From UBA2561 sp964577275 (GTDB taxonomy: Bacteria; Bacteroidota; Bacteroidia; Cytophagales; Thermoflexibacteraceae): a stretch of 27,528 nucleotides of DNA. Below, piece after piece: positions 7,341 to 15,700 of this stretch. The stretch covers positions 1 to 27,528 of the forward strand of contig CAZNYR010000052.1 in assembly GCA_964577275.1 (NCBI GenBank), written 5' to 3'. Position 1 is the first letter of the stretch; every line of letters begins with the position of its first letter. A program made the translations under genes and the position numbers. The notes under the pieces were generated by a model that saw only the letters and a program-made list of their open reading frames with translations, did not search any database and was not told where the DNA came from.

Positions 7341-8648
7341 TTATTCTTCTTTGGCTCTGTTTATCAAGGGATTAGGTAACGATTTTTTGGTCTTTGCGCC
7401 TAATTCCTTCAGATTTTCGGCACGCTTAATAAGGTTTCCTTTGCCCGTATGAAGTTTGTTCATTGCTCCCTTGTAATGGGTTTGTGCCTGCTCCAATTTA
7501 TGCCCTACTTCAATCAAATCCTCGACCAGCCCGACAAATTTATCATACAATGCGCCTGATTTTTCGGCAATTTCAAGGGCATTTTTGTTCTGGAGTTCAC
7601 GCTGCCACAAGACCGAAATCATTTTGAGCATCGCCACCAAATTTACGGGACCTACGGGCAAAACTCGCCGTTCATACGCATAGTGCCATAAATCCATATC
7701 TGTCTGTAAAGCAGTAAGATACGCCGCTTCAATCGGAATAAACATCAAGACAAAATCCAAACTTTGGAGTTCTGGAAGGTTTTGATAATTTTTGGAATAC
7801 AAACTATTAATGTGCATTTTGATAGAACGGATGTGTTCTTGTGCGGCTTTTTTTTGCGCTTCCGCATGGCTGGCATTACAAAATTCTTCGTAAGCAATTA
7901 ATGAAACTTTAGAATCAATGACGATGTAACGTTCGCCCGGATATTTAACCAAAACATCAGGCTGGAAAAGCCTACCTTGATTATCTCGAAATGACTTTTG
8001 TACAAAAAATTCTTGATTTAATATCAATCCAGAGCGTTCCAGTACCGATTCCAGTATCATTTCGCCCCAATTTCCCCGAATTTTGGCTTCGCCTTTCAGG
8101 GCATTCGTCAGTTTATTTGCCTCCGCACTAAGTTCGTAATTTAGCTCTACCAAATTTTTTAACTCTTTTTCTAAGGAAAAACGTTCTTTTGCCTCATTTT
8201 CATACATTTGCTGTACATTCCGCTCAAAATCTCGAAGGCGGTCTTGGAGCGGACTAAGAATTTGTGTGATTTCATGTTTGTTGTGCGAAATAAAACGCTC
8301 GGATTTCTCATCAAAAATTTTTTCTGCCAAGAGTTCAAACTGAAGTGAAAACCTTTTACTTAGTTCATGAGTCTTCGTTTCATTTTCGGTTAATTGCTTA
8401 TTTTTCTCTACCAAACGCACCCTTTCTTCGGCTAATTTTTCGGTCAGTTGTAAAATTCGTTCTTGTTGCGAGTCGATAACTTTCTTATTTTCATCAAAGT
8501 TTTTACTCAAAATATGCAATTTTTCTTTCGTTGCGGAACTATCATATTGCCCCTCTTGTTGGGTTTTTAGGTGCTTAAAATTGAGATAAATCCACGTAGT
8601 GATTATCCCAATGCCAAGCCCAATAAGTAAAAAAAGTATATTTTCCAT
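7341..8648 (-). CDS. rmuC: DNA recombination protein RmuC homologue
   Basis: RmuC-family proteins limit inversions and rearrangements at short repeats and carry a predicted PD-(D/E)XK nuclease core. This 435-residue protein has the standard layout. An N-terminal membrane helix (about residues 4-22) is followed by a long coiled coil (about 40-185). The RmuC domain follows, with GNWGE at 192-196, QPD at 229-231 and IDSKVS around 244-249, which give the D...(D)xK catalytic pattern, then FIPIEAAYLTAL and RRVLPVGPVNL further on. Length is normal for the family. It stands alone on the minus strand with a 460-base AT-rich region upstream. Identification is secure; its role in this organism is taken from the family. 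Confidence 0.95.
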   Translation of the reverse strand: MENILFLLIGLGIGIITTWIYLNFKHLKTQQEGQYDSSATKEKLHILSKNFDENKKVIDSQQERILQLTEKLAEERVRLVEKNKQLTENETKTHELSKRFSLQFELLAEKIFDEKSERFISHNKHEITQILSPLQDRLRDFERNVQQMYENEAKERFSLEKELKNLVELNYELSAEANKLTNALKGEAKIRGNWGEMILESVLERSGLILNQEFFVQKSFRDNQGRLFQPDVLVKYPGERYIVIDSKVSLIAYEEFCNASHAEAQKKAAQEHIRSIKMHINSLYSKNYQNLPELQSLDFVLMFIPIEAAYLTALQTDMDLWHYAYERRVLPVGPVNLVAMLKMISVLWQRELQNKNALEIAEKSGALYDKFVGLVEDLIEVGHKLEQAQTHYKGAMNKLHTGKGNLIKRAENLKELGAKTKKSLPNPLINRAKEE

Positions 8649-9109
8649 ATTTTTTTGATTTTTTTAATTAAAAACTTACATCCGCTTTGTCAGTTGAGGA
8701 TGTCATCAAACAAACAAATAACTAAAATCAAATCATTACAATCATGAAACTCATCATCTTCACACACCCTTCGGTTGCTACTTCGCTTCGCAGTGTGCCT
8801 CGTTTTTCAAATTTTTTCACAAATATTTTTTGTTGTAAGCAACCGCTTACTTCTTCTTCCTAAAATTTTGAGCAAATTACGTATTTTTCTGGGTTGGGTT
8901 ACGCCTCAAATGTTAAAAAAATAACATTTTTCGTGTTAAAATTTTTTTTTTGGCACGTTTGGCTTGAGGTTTGTAAAAACTCATTTCGGCAAACAAATCT
9001 TACATAACTCAGTCCAATTCAAACTTCAAACAAAACACTTTATTGAACTTACAATGAAGTTATTAAATAGTCAAAGTTGAGTTGAAAGAAATTAAAATTT
9101 GCTTAGAAA
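8649..9109. other. Large divergent intergenic region with two small dyads
   Basis: No convincing gene is present. A 39-codon plus-strand frame (8744-8863) has no recognisable features. Two inverted repeats are visible: GTAAGC/GCTTAC at 8835-8840 and 8845-8850 (4-base loop), and AAATGTTA/TAACATTT at 8908-8915 and 8922-8929 (6-base loop). Either could be an operator or part of a transcript leader. Nothing matching TAnnTTTG was found close to the NlpC/P60 start. Confidence 0.45.
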
Positions 9110-10060
9110 ATGTTTACGACCAAAAAACTATACAAGGTCTTCTTTTGTGTGGGCTTATTGATTGCCCAACCAAATGATATACAGGCAGATAACGCTGCCG
9201 AAACCCCCATTTTCCGATTTGATAAAATCAAAAAAGAAAAAAAAAGTTACCAGTATTATTCCCAACAATTAGGCGTATCCATCACGCCACAGGACAATAT
9301 GGCACTGGTGCATGAAATTTCCGAATGGATGGGAACGCCCTATCAATACGGCTGGAGTTCTAAGGAAAATGGCACGGATTGTTCGGGATTTGTGGGACAG
9401 GTTTATCACCAAGTATTTGATATTCAGCTTCAAAGAAATTCGGCTGCCATTTTTGCCCAAGAGGAAATTCTCGAACTTGATACCACAAATTTACAAATGG
9501 GCGATTTGCTCTTTTTTGGGTCGGATGGCAAAAACGTAGAACACATCGGCATTTATCTCAAAGATGGTAAGTTTGTGCATGCCAGCTCGTTACGCAAGCG
9601 TGGGGTTATCGTTGCCCGTTTGCATTCGGAATATCATATGCAGCGATTTATCGGGGCGAGGCGACACATCAAAATTGTCCGTGAGGAATTGCACCGAGAA
9701 CAAGCCATCCACCCACTTTTTGTTACGAATCAGACCGCCCAAATTTCCATTACTTCTTTACAATCAGTTTCTAACCAAATAGAAGCTCCCAAAATTATTG
9801 AGGCGATTCCATTGGTTGAGCCAGATTATTTGACCGAAGAAAAGGACTCGATTCAGGAAGTTGCCTACATTGAATCTGCTGGACAAATTCACGCCGTGAG
9901 CGAAGCCGTAGGCAACACGGAAACCGTCCAGACGGAAACCCAAATGGCAATCGAAGAAGCCGCCAAACCAACCAAAATTGTGATTCTAAAACCTTCTCAA
10001 TCAGTTGATAATGCCAATTACCGAAACGTAGTGGCAACTAAGGGAATATTAATTCGATAA
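9110..10060 (+). CDS. NlpC/P60-family cell-wall peptidase with a long C-terminal tail
   Basis: NlpC/P60 enzymes are cysteine peptidases that usually cut the peptide stems of peptidoglycan. The 316-residue protein has a probable signal peptide (MFTTKKLYKVFFCVGLLIAQ, then PNDIQAD). The catalytic domain spans about residues 60-190: Cys91 in TDCSGFVGQVYH, His145 in EHIGIYL and His157 in FVHASS, with GDLLFFG between them. These match the Cys-His-His triad of the family. The remaining 125 residues, from about 190, are polar and Gln/Glu/Ser/Thr-rich with no recognisable fold, and probably form a linker or anchoring tail. A strong hairpin-T-run terminator follows 25 bases after the stop, so the gene is probably monocistronic. 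Confidence 0.9.
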   Translation: MFTTKKLYKVFFCVGLLIAQPNDIQADNAAETPIFRFDKIKKEKKSYQYYSQQLGVSITPQDNMALVHEISEWMGTPYQYGWSSKENGTDCSGFVGQVYHQVFDIQLQRNSAAIFAQEEILELDTTNLQMGDLLFFGSDGKNVEHIGIYLKDGKFVHASSLRKRGVIVARLHSEYHMQRFIGARRHIKIVREELHREQAIHPLFVTNQTAQISITSLQSVSNQIEAPKIIEAIPLVEPDYLTEEKDSIQEVAYIESAGQIHAVSEAVGNTETVQTETQMAIEEAAKPTKIVILKPSQSVDNANYRNVVATKGILIR

Positions 10061-10085
10061 ACTCTAACTGACATCTGAATTATGC

Positions 10086-10123
10086 AAACCTTGCTTCGTC
10101 ATTATGCGGGCAAGGTTTTTTTT
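10086..10123 (+). terminator. Rho-independent terminator after the NlpC/P60 gene
   Basis: AAACCTTGC (10086-10094) pairs with GCAAGGTTT (10110-10118) around a 15-base loop, and a run of eight T follows from 10116. It lies 25 bases past the peptidase stop and overlaps the last codons of the convergent glycosyltransferase gene. Confidence 0.8.
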
Positions 10124-11127
10124 GAGTTTGTGTAGGTTTGGTTTTTCCATTTCATCTGACGAGATGAAAGATAAAATCCCGTTAAAATGATATTAAAGAT
10201 AAGCGAATAAACTTCATAAATGGGAATCCATTTCAGGAGTTGAAATTGTTTAAAATGATACATAAAATATGTCGCCATGCCATATTGAACACTCATCTTC
10301 AAAATCCACAATCCTAATGCAATTTTCCAATTTATATAAAATAAAAGCCCCAAAATTAACCCAAAAAGCAAATAAAATGCTAAAATTGGAAGCAAAAACA
10401 TCGGAATTTGCACTGCTCCCCACGCCCAACGCAAACGCTGTTGAAACAAATCAGCGATATTTTTTTCGGCTTGAGTCCAGGCAAGTGTTTCGGAATTTTT
10501 GAGGTTTTTGGTGCTATAATTCAGTTTTCTGATTTCTTGGAAAAGTGCAAAATCTTCGGTAACGGAAAAAGGGATTTTTTCGTAGCCGCCCGTTTGTTGA
10601 TAGGCTTGAGTTCGGACAGCCATATTATTTCCTACGGCGGTAAGTGGCAATCCATATTCGGACAAAATTTGGATGAGTCCCATACCAATTAACCAATCTA
10701 AGTTTTGTGTTTTATCAAAAATCTGATGGGATTTGACAAGTGTAAACCCCGTAACGATGCCTGTATTTTCATCAAAATTTTGGAGCATCGCCCGCACCCA
10801 AGTCGGAGGCAATTCGGTATCGGCATCGGTCATGAACAAAAATTTTCCGCGCGCTCCTTGTGCCAAAATAGCAATTACGCCAGCTTTTGCAGGTACTTTT
10901 TTTTGTGATTTTGTCATGGAAATCAGTCGAAAATGTGGATGTGTTTGGATAAATTCCGAAATAATCTGCTCGGTTTCATCTTCCGAATTATCGTTTCCGA
11001 CCAAGATTTCGAGTTGTTGCGTGGGATATTCCAAATTCGCCAAACTTTCTAAAGTCCGTTGGATATTTTTCGCCTCATTACGGGCAGGCACTAAAATACT
11101 TACAAATGGCTGGCGTTCATTCATCAT
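10102..11127 (-). CDS. Membrane-associated family-2 glycosyltransferase
   Basis: The 341-residue protein is a GT2-type glycosyltransferase. It opens with PFVSILVPARNEAKNI and has NDNSED at about 45-50, the metal-binding DAD at 101-103, TED at 190-192 (catalytic base region) and QQRLRW at 229-234, a QxxRW motif typical of processive or ceramide-type GT2 enzymes. Three hydrophobic segments follow (about 243-264, 268-288 and 301-320), placing the active site at the cytoplasmic face of the membrane. The frame is open 20 codons further upstream to a GTG at 11187, but ATG at 11127 (or the next codon) starts just before the conserved strand and is preferred. The sugar donor and acceptor are not evident. 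It follows the small nuclease-like gene on the same strand and may be cotranscribed with it. Confidence 0.88.
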   Translation of the reverse strand: MMNERQPFVSILVPARNEAKNIQRTLESLANLEYPTQQLEILVGNDNSEDETEQIISEFIQTHPHFRLISMTKSQKKVPAKAGVIAILAQGARGKFLFMTDADTELPPTWVRAMLQNFDENTGIVTGFTLVKSHQIFDKTQNLDWLIGMGLIQILSEYGLPLTAVGNNMAVRTQAYQQTGGYEKIPFSVTEDFALFQEIRKLNYSTKNLKNSETLAWTQAEKNIADLFQQRLRWAWGAVQIPMFLLPILAFYLLFGLILGLLFYINWKIALGLWILKMSVQYGMATYFMYHFKQFQLLKWIPIYEVYSLIFNIILTGFYLSSRQMKWKNQTYTNSKKTLPA

Positions 11128-11236
11128 TTTGCTCGTAAATATTGGATTTCCATTCTCTGAATGGTCGGTGATGTGGGATTCATACACTTCTTTGATGAAT
11201 TCTGCTTGTGTATGCTTGTCAGACTTGGCATTAATT

Positions 11237-11857
11237 TTATTGGTTTAAATAAGTTTCGGCTTGTCGGACGGCATCGGCAAAAATCCAATCCAAAATCCCT
11301 GCAATTTGTTCGGCTTGTGTAGGCAATGAATAAGAACGAGGGTCTTGTAAAAATAGACCTTTTTCCAGTTTTCCAAATTCCCAAGTAAAACCATTTGTTG
11401 CCCATCCATAAATTGTAATTTCGGGATAAAGTTTTTGGCAGGCGACCATTTCAGCCAAATTTTGTCCCCATGCTTCCGCAAACTTTTCTACTTTTGCCTC
11501 AGCCACACAAACTAAAGGATTGTTTTGTGTAAAAATATGAGGTTCAGCAGTATAGCAAACTAAATAATCAGGTTTTCCACAAAGATTTTCATCCACATTC
11601 AAATCGTATTCTCGACTCCAAACCATCAAATTAGGATAACGTCTGACCACATATCGAGTGATGGGAGAAATGAAATTTTCAGACAAGGCAATTTCACTCG
11701 GATTTGGTTTTTTAGTATTTAATGAATACTCCAAATCATCCCAAAAATATTGAGGCAATGAAAGCGATAAATTTGACTCCAAAAAACGACGATTGCCTGT
11801 TTTTAAGTCATATTTTTTTGCTACTTCCAATGTACTTTTAAAATCAGAAAAAGCCAT
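11237..11857 (-). CDS. PD-(D/E)XK nuclease-like protein of unknown function
   Basis: The 206-residue soluble protein shows the pattern of a PD-(D/E)XK core: Glu60 in ALSEN, Pro-Asp at 96-97 (GKPDYLVCY), EAK at 120-122 after a hydrophobic strand (PLVCVAEAKVEKF), and Gln132 in the following helix (AWGQNLAEMVACQKL). Together these suggest a metal-dependent endonuclease fold like the nuclease part of restriction-type proteins. No methyltransferase, helicase or specificity subunit is nearby, so calling it a restriction enzyme would overreach. The ATG at 11857 is preceded by a match to the Bacteroidota -7 box. The gene lies upstream of the glycosyltransferase gene on the same strand. Confidence 0.7.
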   Translation of the reverse strand: MAFSDFKSTLEVAKKYDLKTGNRRFLESNLSLSLPQYFWDDLEYSLNTKKPNPSEIALSENFISPITRYVVRRYPNLMVWSREYDLNVDENLCGKPDYLVCYTAEPHIFTQNNPLVCVAEAKVEKFAEAWGQNLAEMVACQKLYPEITIYGWATNGFTWEFGKLEKGLFLQDPRSYSLPTQAEQIAGILDWIFADAVRQAETYLNQ

Positions 11858-11909
11858 AATTTGATGCGATTTGTTTGATAAAGAATGTAGGAAAAAAATG
11901 GGGATTTTC

Positions 11910-11917
11910 CAAAAATA
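11910..11917 (-). promoter_or_regulatory. Candidate -7 box for the nuclease-like gene
   Basis: On the minus strand this reads TATTTTTG, a full TAnnTTTG match, about 52 bases before the ATG at 11857. No -33 TTG at usual spacing was found. Confidence 0.4.
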
Positions 11918-11937
11918 AGACGTGAATTTTTTAATGA

Positions 11938-11991
11938 AAACCGATAAGATTTTTAAAAAACCTTATCGGTTTGATAATCAGTATTTTATTT
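11938..11991. repeat. 54-bp direct repeat, left copy
   Basis: These 54 bases recur without a mismatch at 12676-12729. The unit starts with a palindromic hairpin (AAACCGATAAG at 11938-11948 with CTTATCGGTTT at 11962-11972, and an A/T-pairing centre), followed by 19 bases of AT-rich sequence. The two copies bracket the toxin-antitoxin pair. This left copy lies just upstream of the antitoxin promoter. Confidence 0.95.
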
Positions 11992-12050
11992 TTAAACTAT
12001 CTTCACAAAATCAAACTTAACTTTTTAGCTTTCCAATTCGTAAACTTTCA

Positions 12051-12058
12051 TAAATTTG
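12051..12058 (+). promoter_or_regulatory. Candidate -7 box for the toxin-antitoxin operon
   Basis: TAAATTTG matches TAnnTTTG and ends 20 bases before the antitoxin ATG (12078). No TTG is found 17-23 bases upstream. Confidence 0.4.
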
Positions 12059-12077
12059 GTAAAAATAATATTCAAAA

Positions 12078-12299
12078 ATGAGCATTCCACAAGCAAATTA
12101 TGTTGTTGATAATCAGGGAGAAAAACTCTTTGCCCAATTAAATTGGCAAGATTGGGAGAATTTTGTCGAAGAATTTAAACGTATGGAAAATTTGGTATTT
12201 ATGAAAAATAAACTCAAAAATGCGTTTCGTGAAATTCGACAAATTCAAAATGATGAAAAATCAGCGACAACCCTAACCGAGTTTTTAGATGAGTTATAA
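12078..12299 (+). CDS. Putative antitoxin of a RelE-type toxin-antitoxin pair
   Basis: This 73-residue acidic protein starts MSIPQANYVVDNQGEKLFAQL, the beta-strand-like beginning common to several antitoxin families, and then becomes helical and charged. I cannot place it in a named family. The antitoxin call rests on position. It directly precedes a RelE-like gene and overlaps it by 11 bases, so the toxin ATG lies inside the last codons of this gene. Such translational coupling is typical for type II modules, where the antitoxin comes first and binds the toxin. A -7 promoter box lies 20 bases upstream. Confidence 0.7.
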   Translation: MSIPQANYVVDNQGEKLFAQLNWQDWENFVEEFKRMENLVFMKNKLKNAFREIRQIQNDEKSATTLTEFLDEL

Positions 12300-12672
12300 A
12301 ATTATTGCAATTCAGGAATTTAAACGTGATGCAAAAAAATTAGTCAAGAAATATATATCGCTCAAACAAGAACTTGCTGAATTACAAACCCAATTAATGC
12401 AAAATCCCAGAATGGGAACATTAATTCATGAAGATACTTATAAAATTCGGTTGGCGGTCAAAAGCAAAGGAAAAGGCAAAAGTGGAGGCTTACGAATTAT
12501 TACTTACGTCTTTGAAATCGAATTACAAGTTCAGGAAGACGAACAAAATCAAGAAACGACCATTTTTCTGGTGGCAATTTATGACAAATCCAGAACTGAA
12601 AATATCTCAGATAACGATTTGAAAATGCTAATTGATGAGATTAATTTAGAACTGGACGAAGAAGATTTATGA
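12289..12672 (+). CDS. RelE/ParE-like toxin of a type II toxin-antitoxin pair
   Basis: The 127-residue protein has the RelE/ParE superfamily pattern. An N-terminal strand and helical hairpin (EFKRDAKKLVKKYISLKQELAEL at about 10-32) is followed by NPRMGTLIHEDTYKIRL, then KGKGKSGGLRIITYV with the core-strand Arg, and a final strand and helix (FLVAIYDKSRTENISDNDLKMLI). Family members cleave mRNA at the ribosome or poison gyrase; which applies here cannot be read from the sequence. It overlaps the antitoxin gene by 11 bases and ends 3 bases before the right 54-bp repeat, whose hairpin probably ends its transcript. The pair sits exactly between the two repeats. Confidence 0.8.
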   Translation: MSYKIIAIQEFKRDAKKLVKKYISLKQELAELQTQLMQNPRMGTLIHEDTYKIRLAVKSKGKGKSGGLRIITYVFEIELQVQEDEQNQETTIFLVAIYDKSRTENISDNDLKMLIDEINLELDEEDL

Positions 12673-12675
12673 AAT

Positions 12676-12729
12676 AAACCGATAAGATTTTTAAAAAACC
12701 TTATCGGTTTGATAATCAGTATTTTATTT
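12676..12729. repeat. 54-bp direct repeat, right copy, containing a bidirectional terminator
   Basis: It is identical to 11938-11991. The hairpin arms are 12676-12686 and 12700-12710, with an A/T-pairing centre, so either strand yields a stem flanked by T-rich sequence. The copy begins 3 bases after the toxin stop and its right end covers the stop codon (12724-12726) and one Lys codon of gatB::aspS. It is therefore the natural shared terminator of two convergent transcripts. Confidence 0.95.
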
Positions 12730-15700
12730 CTTTTTTATGACCTGAATATTGGCTTCGTTTATTTTCTTTTCGGAAAGTGGCGAAGGACTGCCAAACATCA
12801 AATCCTCGCCTGTGTTGGTTTTTGGAAATGCCATCACTTCCCGAATCGACACTTTGCGCTCCAAAATCATCATCAAGCGGTCAATTCCCCACGCAATTCC
12901 GCCGTGCGGAGGCGCACCATATTTGAACGATTCGTACATGTGTCCCACACTTTTGAGCATTTCCTCGTGGTCATAGCCCATATTTTTGTAGGTTGCCGCC
13001 AAAATTTCCGATTTATGCGCCCGCACCGAACCGCCCCCGATTTCGTAGCCATTCAAAACCATATCGTATTGTTGCGATAAAATTTTACCAATATTTTTGC
13101 CCGCCAAATGGTCTGGCAAATCTTTGATTTTTGGCATCGAAAATGGATTATGCGAGAACGTCCAGCCGCCCTCTTCGGTTTTTTCAAATAACGGAAAATC
13201 AATCACCCAAGCTGGAGCTAACTCCTTGGGATTGATAAGGTGAAGCATTTTGCCCAACTCCTGACGCACCGCATCCAACGCCTTATTTGCCGTATCAAAA
13301 TCGGCTGCCGAAAAGAACACAATATCGCCAGAAATGGCTTCTGATTTTTCGACAATTCGCCGAGCAATATCCTCGCCCAAATATTTAATAATTGGAGATT
13401 GTAACTCATGGTCATTCACGATAATATACGCCAAACCACCCAAACCATGCGCTTGTGCCAAAGTTGTTAATCGTTCGATTTGACCTTTAGAAAGCCGTTT
13501 TTGTTGATATTTTCCATCGACTTTGATACATTTTACGATGCCGCCTTCGTCAATCGGTTTGGTAAATACCTGAAACGAACTTTCCTTGACGATTTGGGTA
13601 ATGTCTTGCATCTCCAACCCAAACCGCAAATCGGGGCGGTCTGTGCCATATTTTTCAATCGCTTCGTAATACGTAATGTACTGAAAATCTTTGAGTTGCC
13701 ATTTTTTTCCGTACAATTTCCGTACAATTTCATTAAATAATCGCGTGTTCAAATCCATGACATCCGCCATGCTAACAAACGCCATTTCGATGTCTAATTG
13801 CGTAAATTCGGGTTGTCGGTCGCCTCGTGAATCCTCGTCCCGAAAACAACGGGCAATCTGAAAATATTTCTCAAACCCGCCCACCATCAAAAGTTGTTTG
13901 AATTGTTGTGGAGCTTGTGGCAACGTATAAAACGAACCGTGATATTTTCGGCTTGGCACAATAAATTCCCGTGCGCCCTCGTCCGTTCCAGCCGTCAAAA
14001 TTGGCGTTTCAATTTCGATAAAGTTCTCATTATCAAGTACATCCCGAATCATTTTGATAACTCGATGCCGATTAATAATCACCTTCCGATTTTCGGCGTT
14101 TCGATGGTCAAGAAATTTGTATTTGAATCGGATGGCTTCGCTGGTTTGGGTGGCGCGTTTGATTTCAAAAGGTAAATTTTTTGCCAAATTCAAAACTTCT
14201 AACTGACTGGTATCCAACTCGATACTTCCCGTTCGGAGGCTTGGATTGTAGTCATCTTCTTGACGCAAAATGAGTTTTCCGACTGCATAAATGACGGATT
14301 CGGGTTTGAGTTTTGCCAAATCGTCCAGATTTCCAAACGCCTCCCGACTCAATCGGATTTGCAACACTTCATAACTCGAATCCCGAAAATCAATAAAGAC
14401 CAAATCCCCATGGTCGCGCACGCTTGAAACCCAACCGCAAAGCGTAACTTCCTGATTCATAGAACTTTCTGAAAGTTGTGAAACCAAGTGCGTGCGGTAA
14501 TTTTCTTTAATAATAATTTCTTGGGCAAGAGGCAAAATTTCTTCTTCGTTTCCCTTTTTGGAAGTTAAATTTTGTAGATTTGATTTTGTAAAAGGTTCAT
14601 TTTCAGATGATTGTGAAATTTTGCCCGCCAAATTATCCAAAATTTGTTGGCGAATAATTTTTCCAGATGCGCCTTTTCCAACTTTCTGCATTACTTTTCC
14701 GACCAAAATGCCAGCTTTGCCCTGATTTCCTGCCTTGATTTCTTGGGCAACTTCCTGATTTTCAGCAATGATTTCGGAAATTGCTTGCGCTATTTTCTCT
14801 TCCGAAATGCTGTTTTCGGCAAAATATTTTCCGTAATCAAACTCTGGATTTTGGAGTAACTGCTCAATTCCTTTTTGCAATAAAATCGGTGTGATTTTGT
14901 CGGCTCGGAAAAATTTACAAATTTCGGTCAAAGCATACAAGTTTGTAACTTTTTCGTAATCCTCAATTTTGAGATTATTTAATAATATTTTTGTTACAAA
15001 AAGTACATCTTCAATTTCATCCAAAACTCGTAATAAAACTTTGGAGCGATTGGGGTCGGAAGTGAAAAATTTGGCATCTTGTGGGCGGACTTTTCCTTGA
15101 ATCAAAACTGACTCAATACGGAAAGGCAATAAACTTTCGTCAATCGTGATGTTTTCGAGCGCATTTTTGATGCTAACCATCGGAATATCAGGCTCTAAGA
15201 CATACCGATAATCGGCAGCATATTCTTTTGAGCGCATGGTTTTGGTCTGTTTGAGATTCTCATCCCACAACACCGTAATTTGTTCAGGTCGGAATTTTTT
15301 ATGTGCTAAATAATACGCTAATTGTTTCGTAACTTCCTCAATTAGAGCATCAACCATAAATTTAAAGGAGTTCAAATTTTTGATTTCGGCACGAGGATTT
15401 AGGGCATTTGTGCCTTTTTTGCGGAGCGAAATACTGACATCCGATTTGAACTCTCCTTTCTCCAAATTTGCTTCCGAAACATTCAAATTTTGGACAATAC
15501 GTTGCAAATATTGAGCATAAGTCGAAGCGTCTTTTAATGCACGAATACAGGGCTTGGTAACGACCTCAATCAACGGCACACCCGCCTTATTAAAATCGAC
15601 CAAAGATTGCTTTTTTTCGTGCATTAATTTGGCGGCATCTTCCTCAATATGAGCCTGTTCCAGTTCGACTTCAAAGCTCGTTCCATCATCCCGAAAACAG

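Noticed and set aside
8744..8863. 39-codon ORF in the rmuC/NlpC intergenic region
   Set aside because: No recognisable sequence, promoter or RBS; a chance frame is more likely.
11128..11187. 20-codon GTG-started extension of the glycosyltransferase
   Set aside because: The polar segment has no family similarity, and the ATG at 11127 sits right before the first conserved strand.
10733..11248. 171-codon plus-strand frame opposite the glycosyltransferase
   Set aside because: It is a shadow of the minus-strand gene, whose GT2 motifs are unmistakable.
11938..12729. Integrase attachment sites (attL/attR) for an integrated element
   Set aside because: The repeats flank only 684 bp with a TA pair and no integrase or tRNA; the duplicated terminator explanation fits better.
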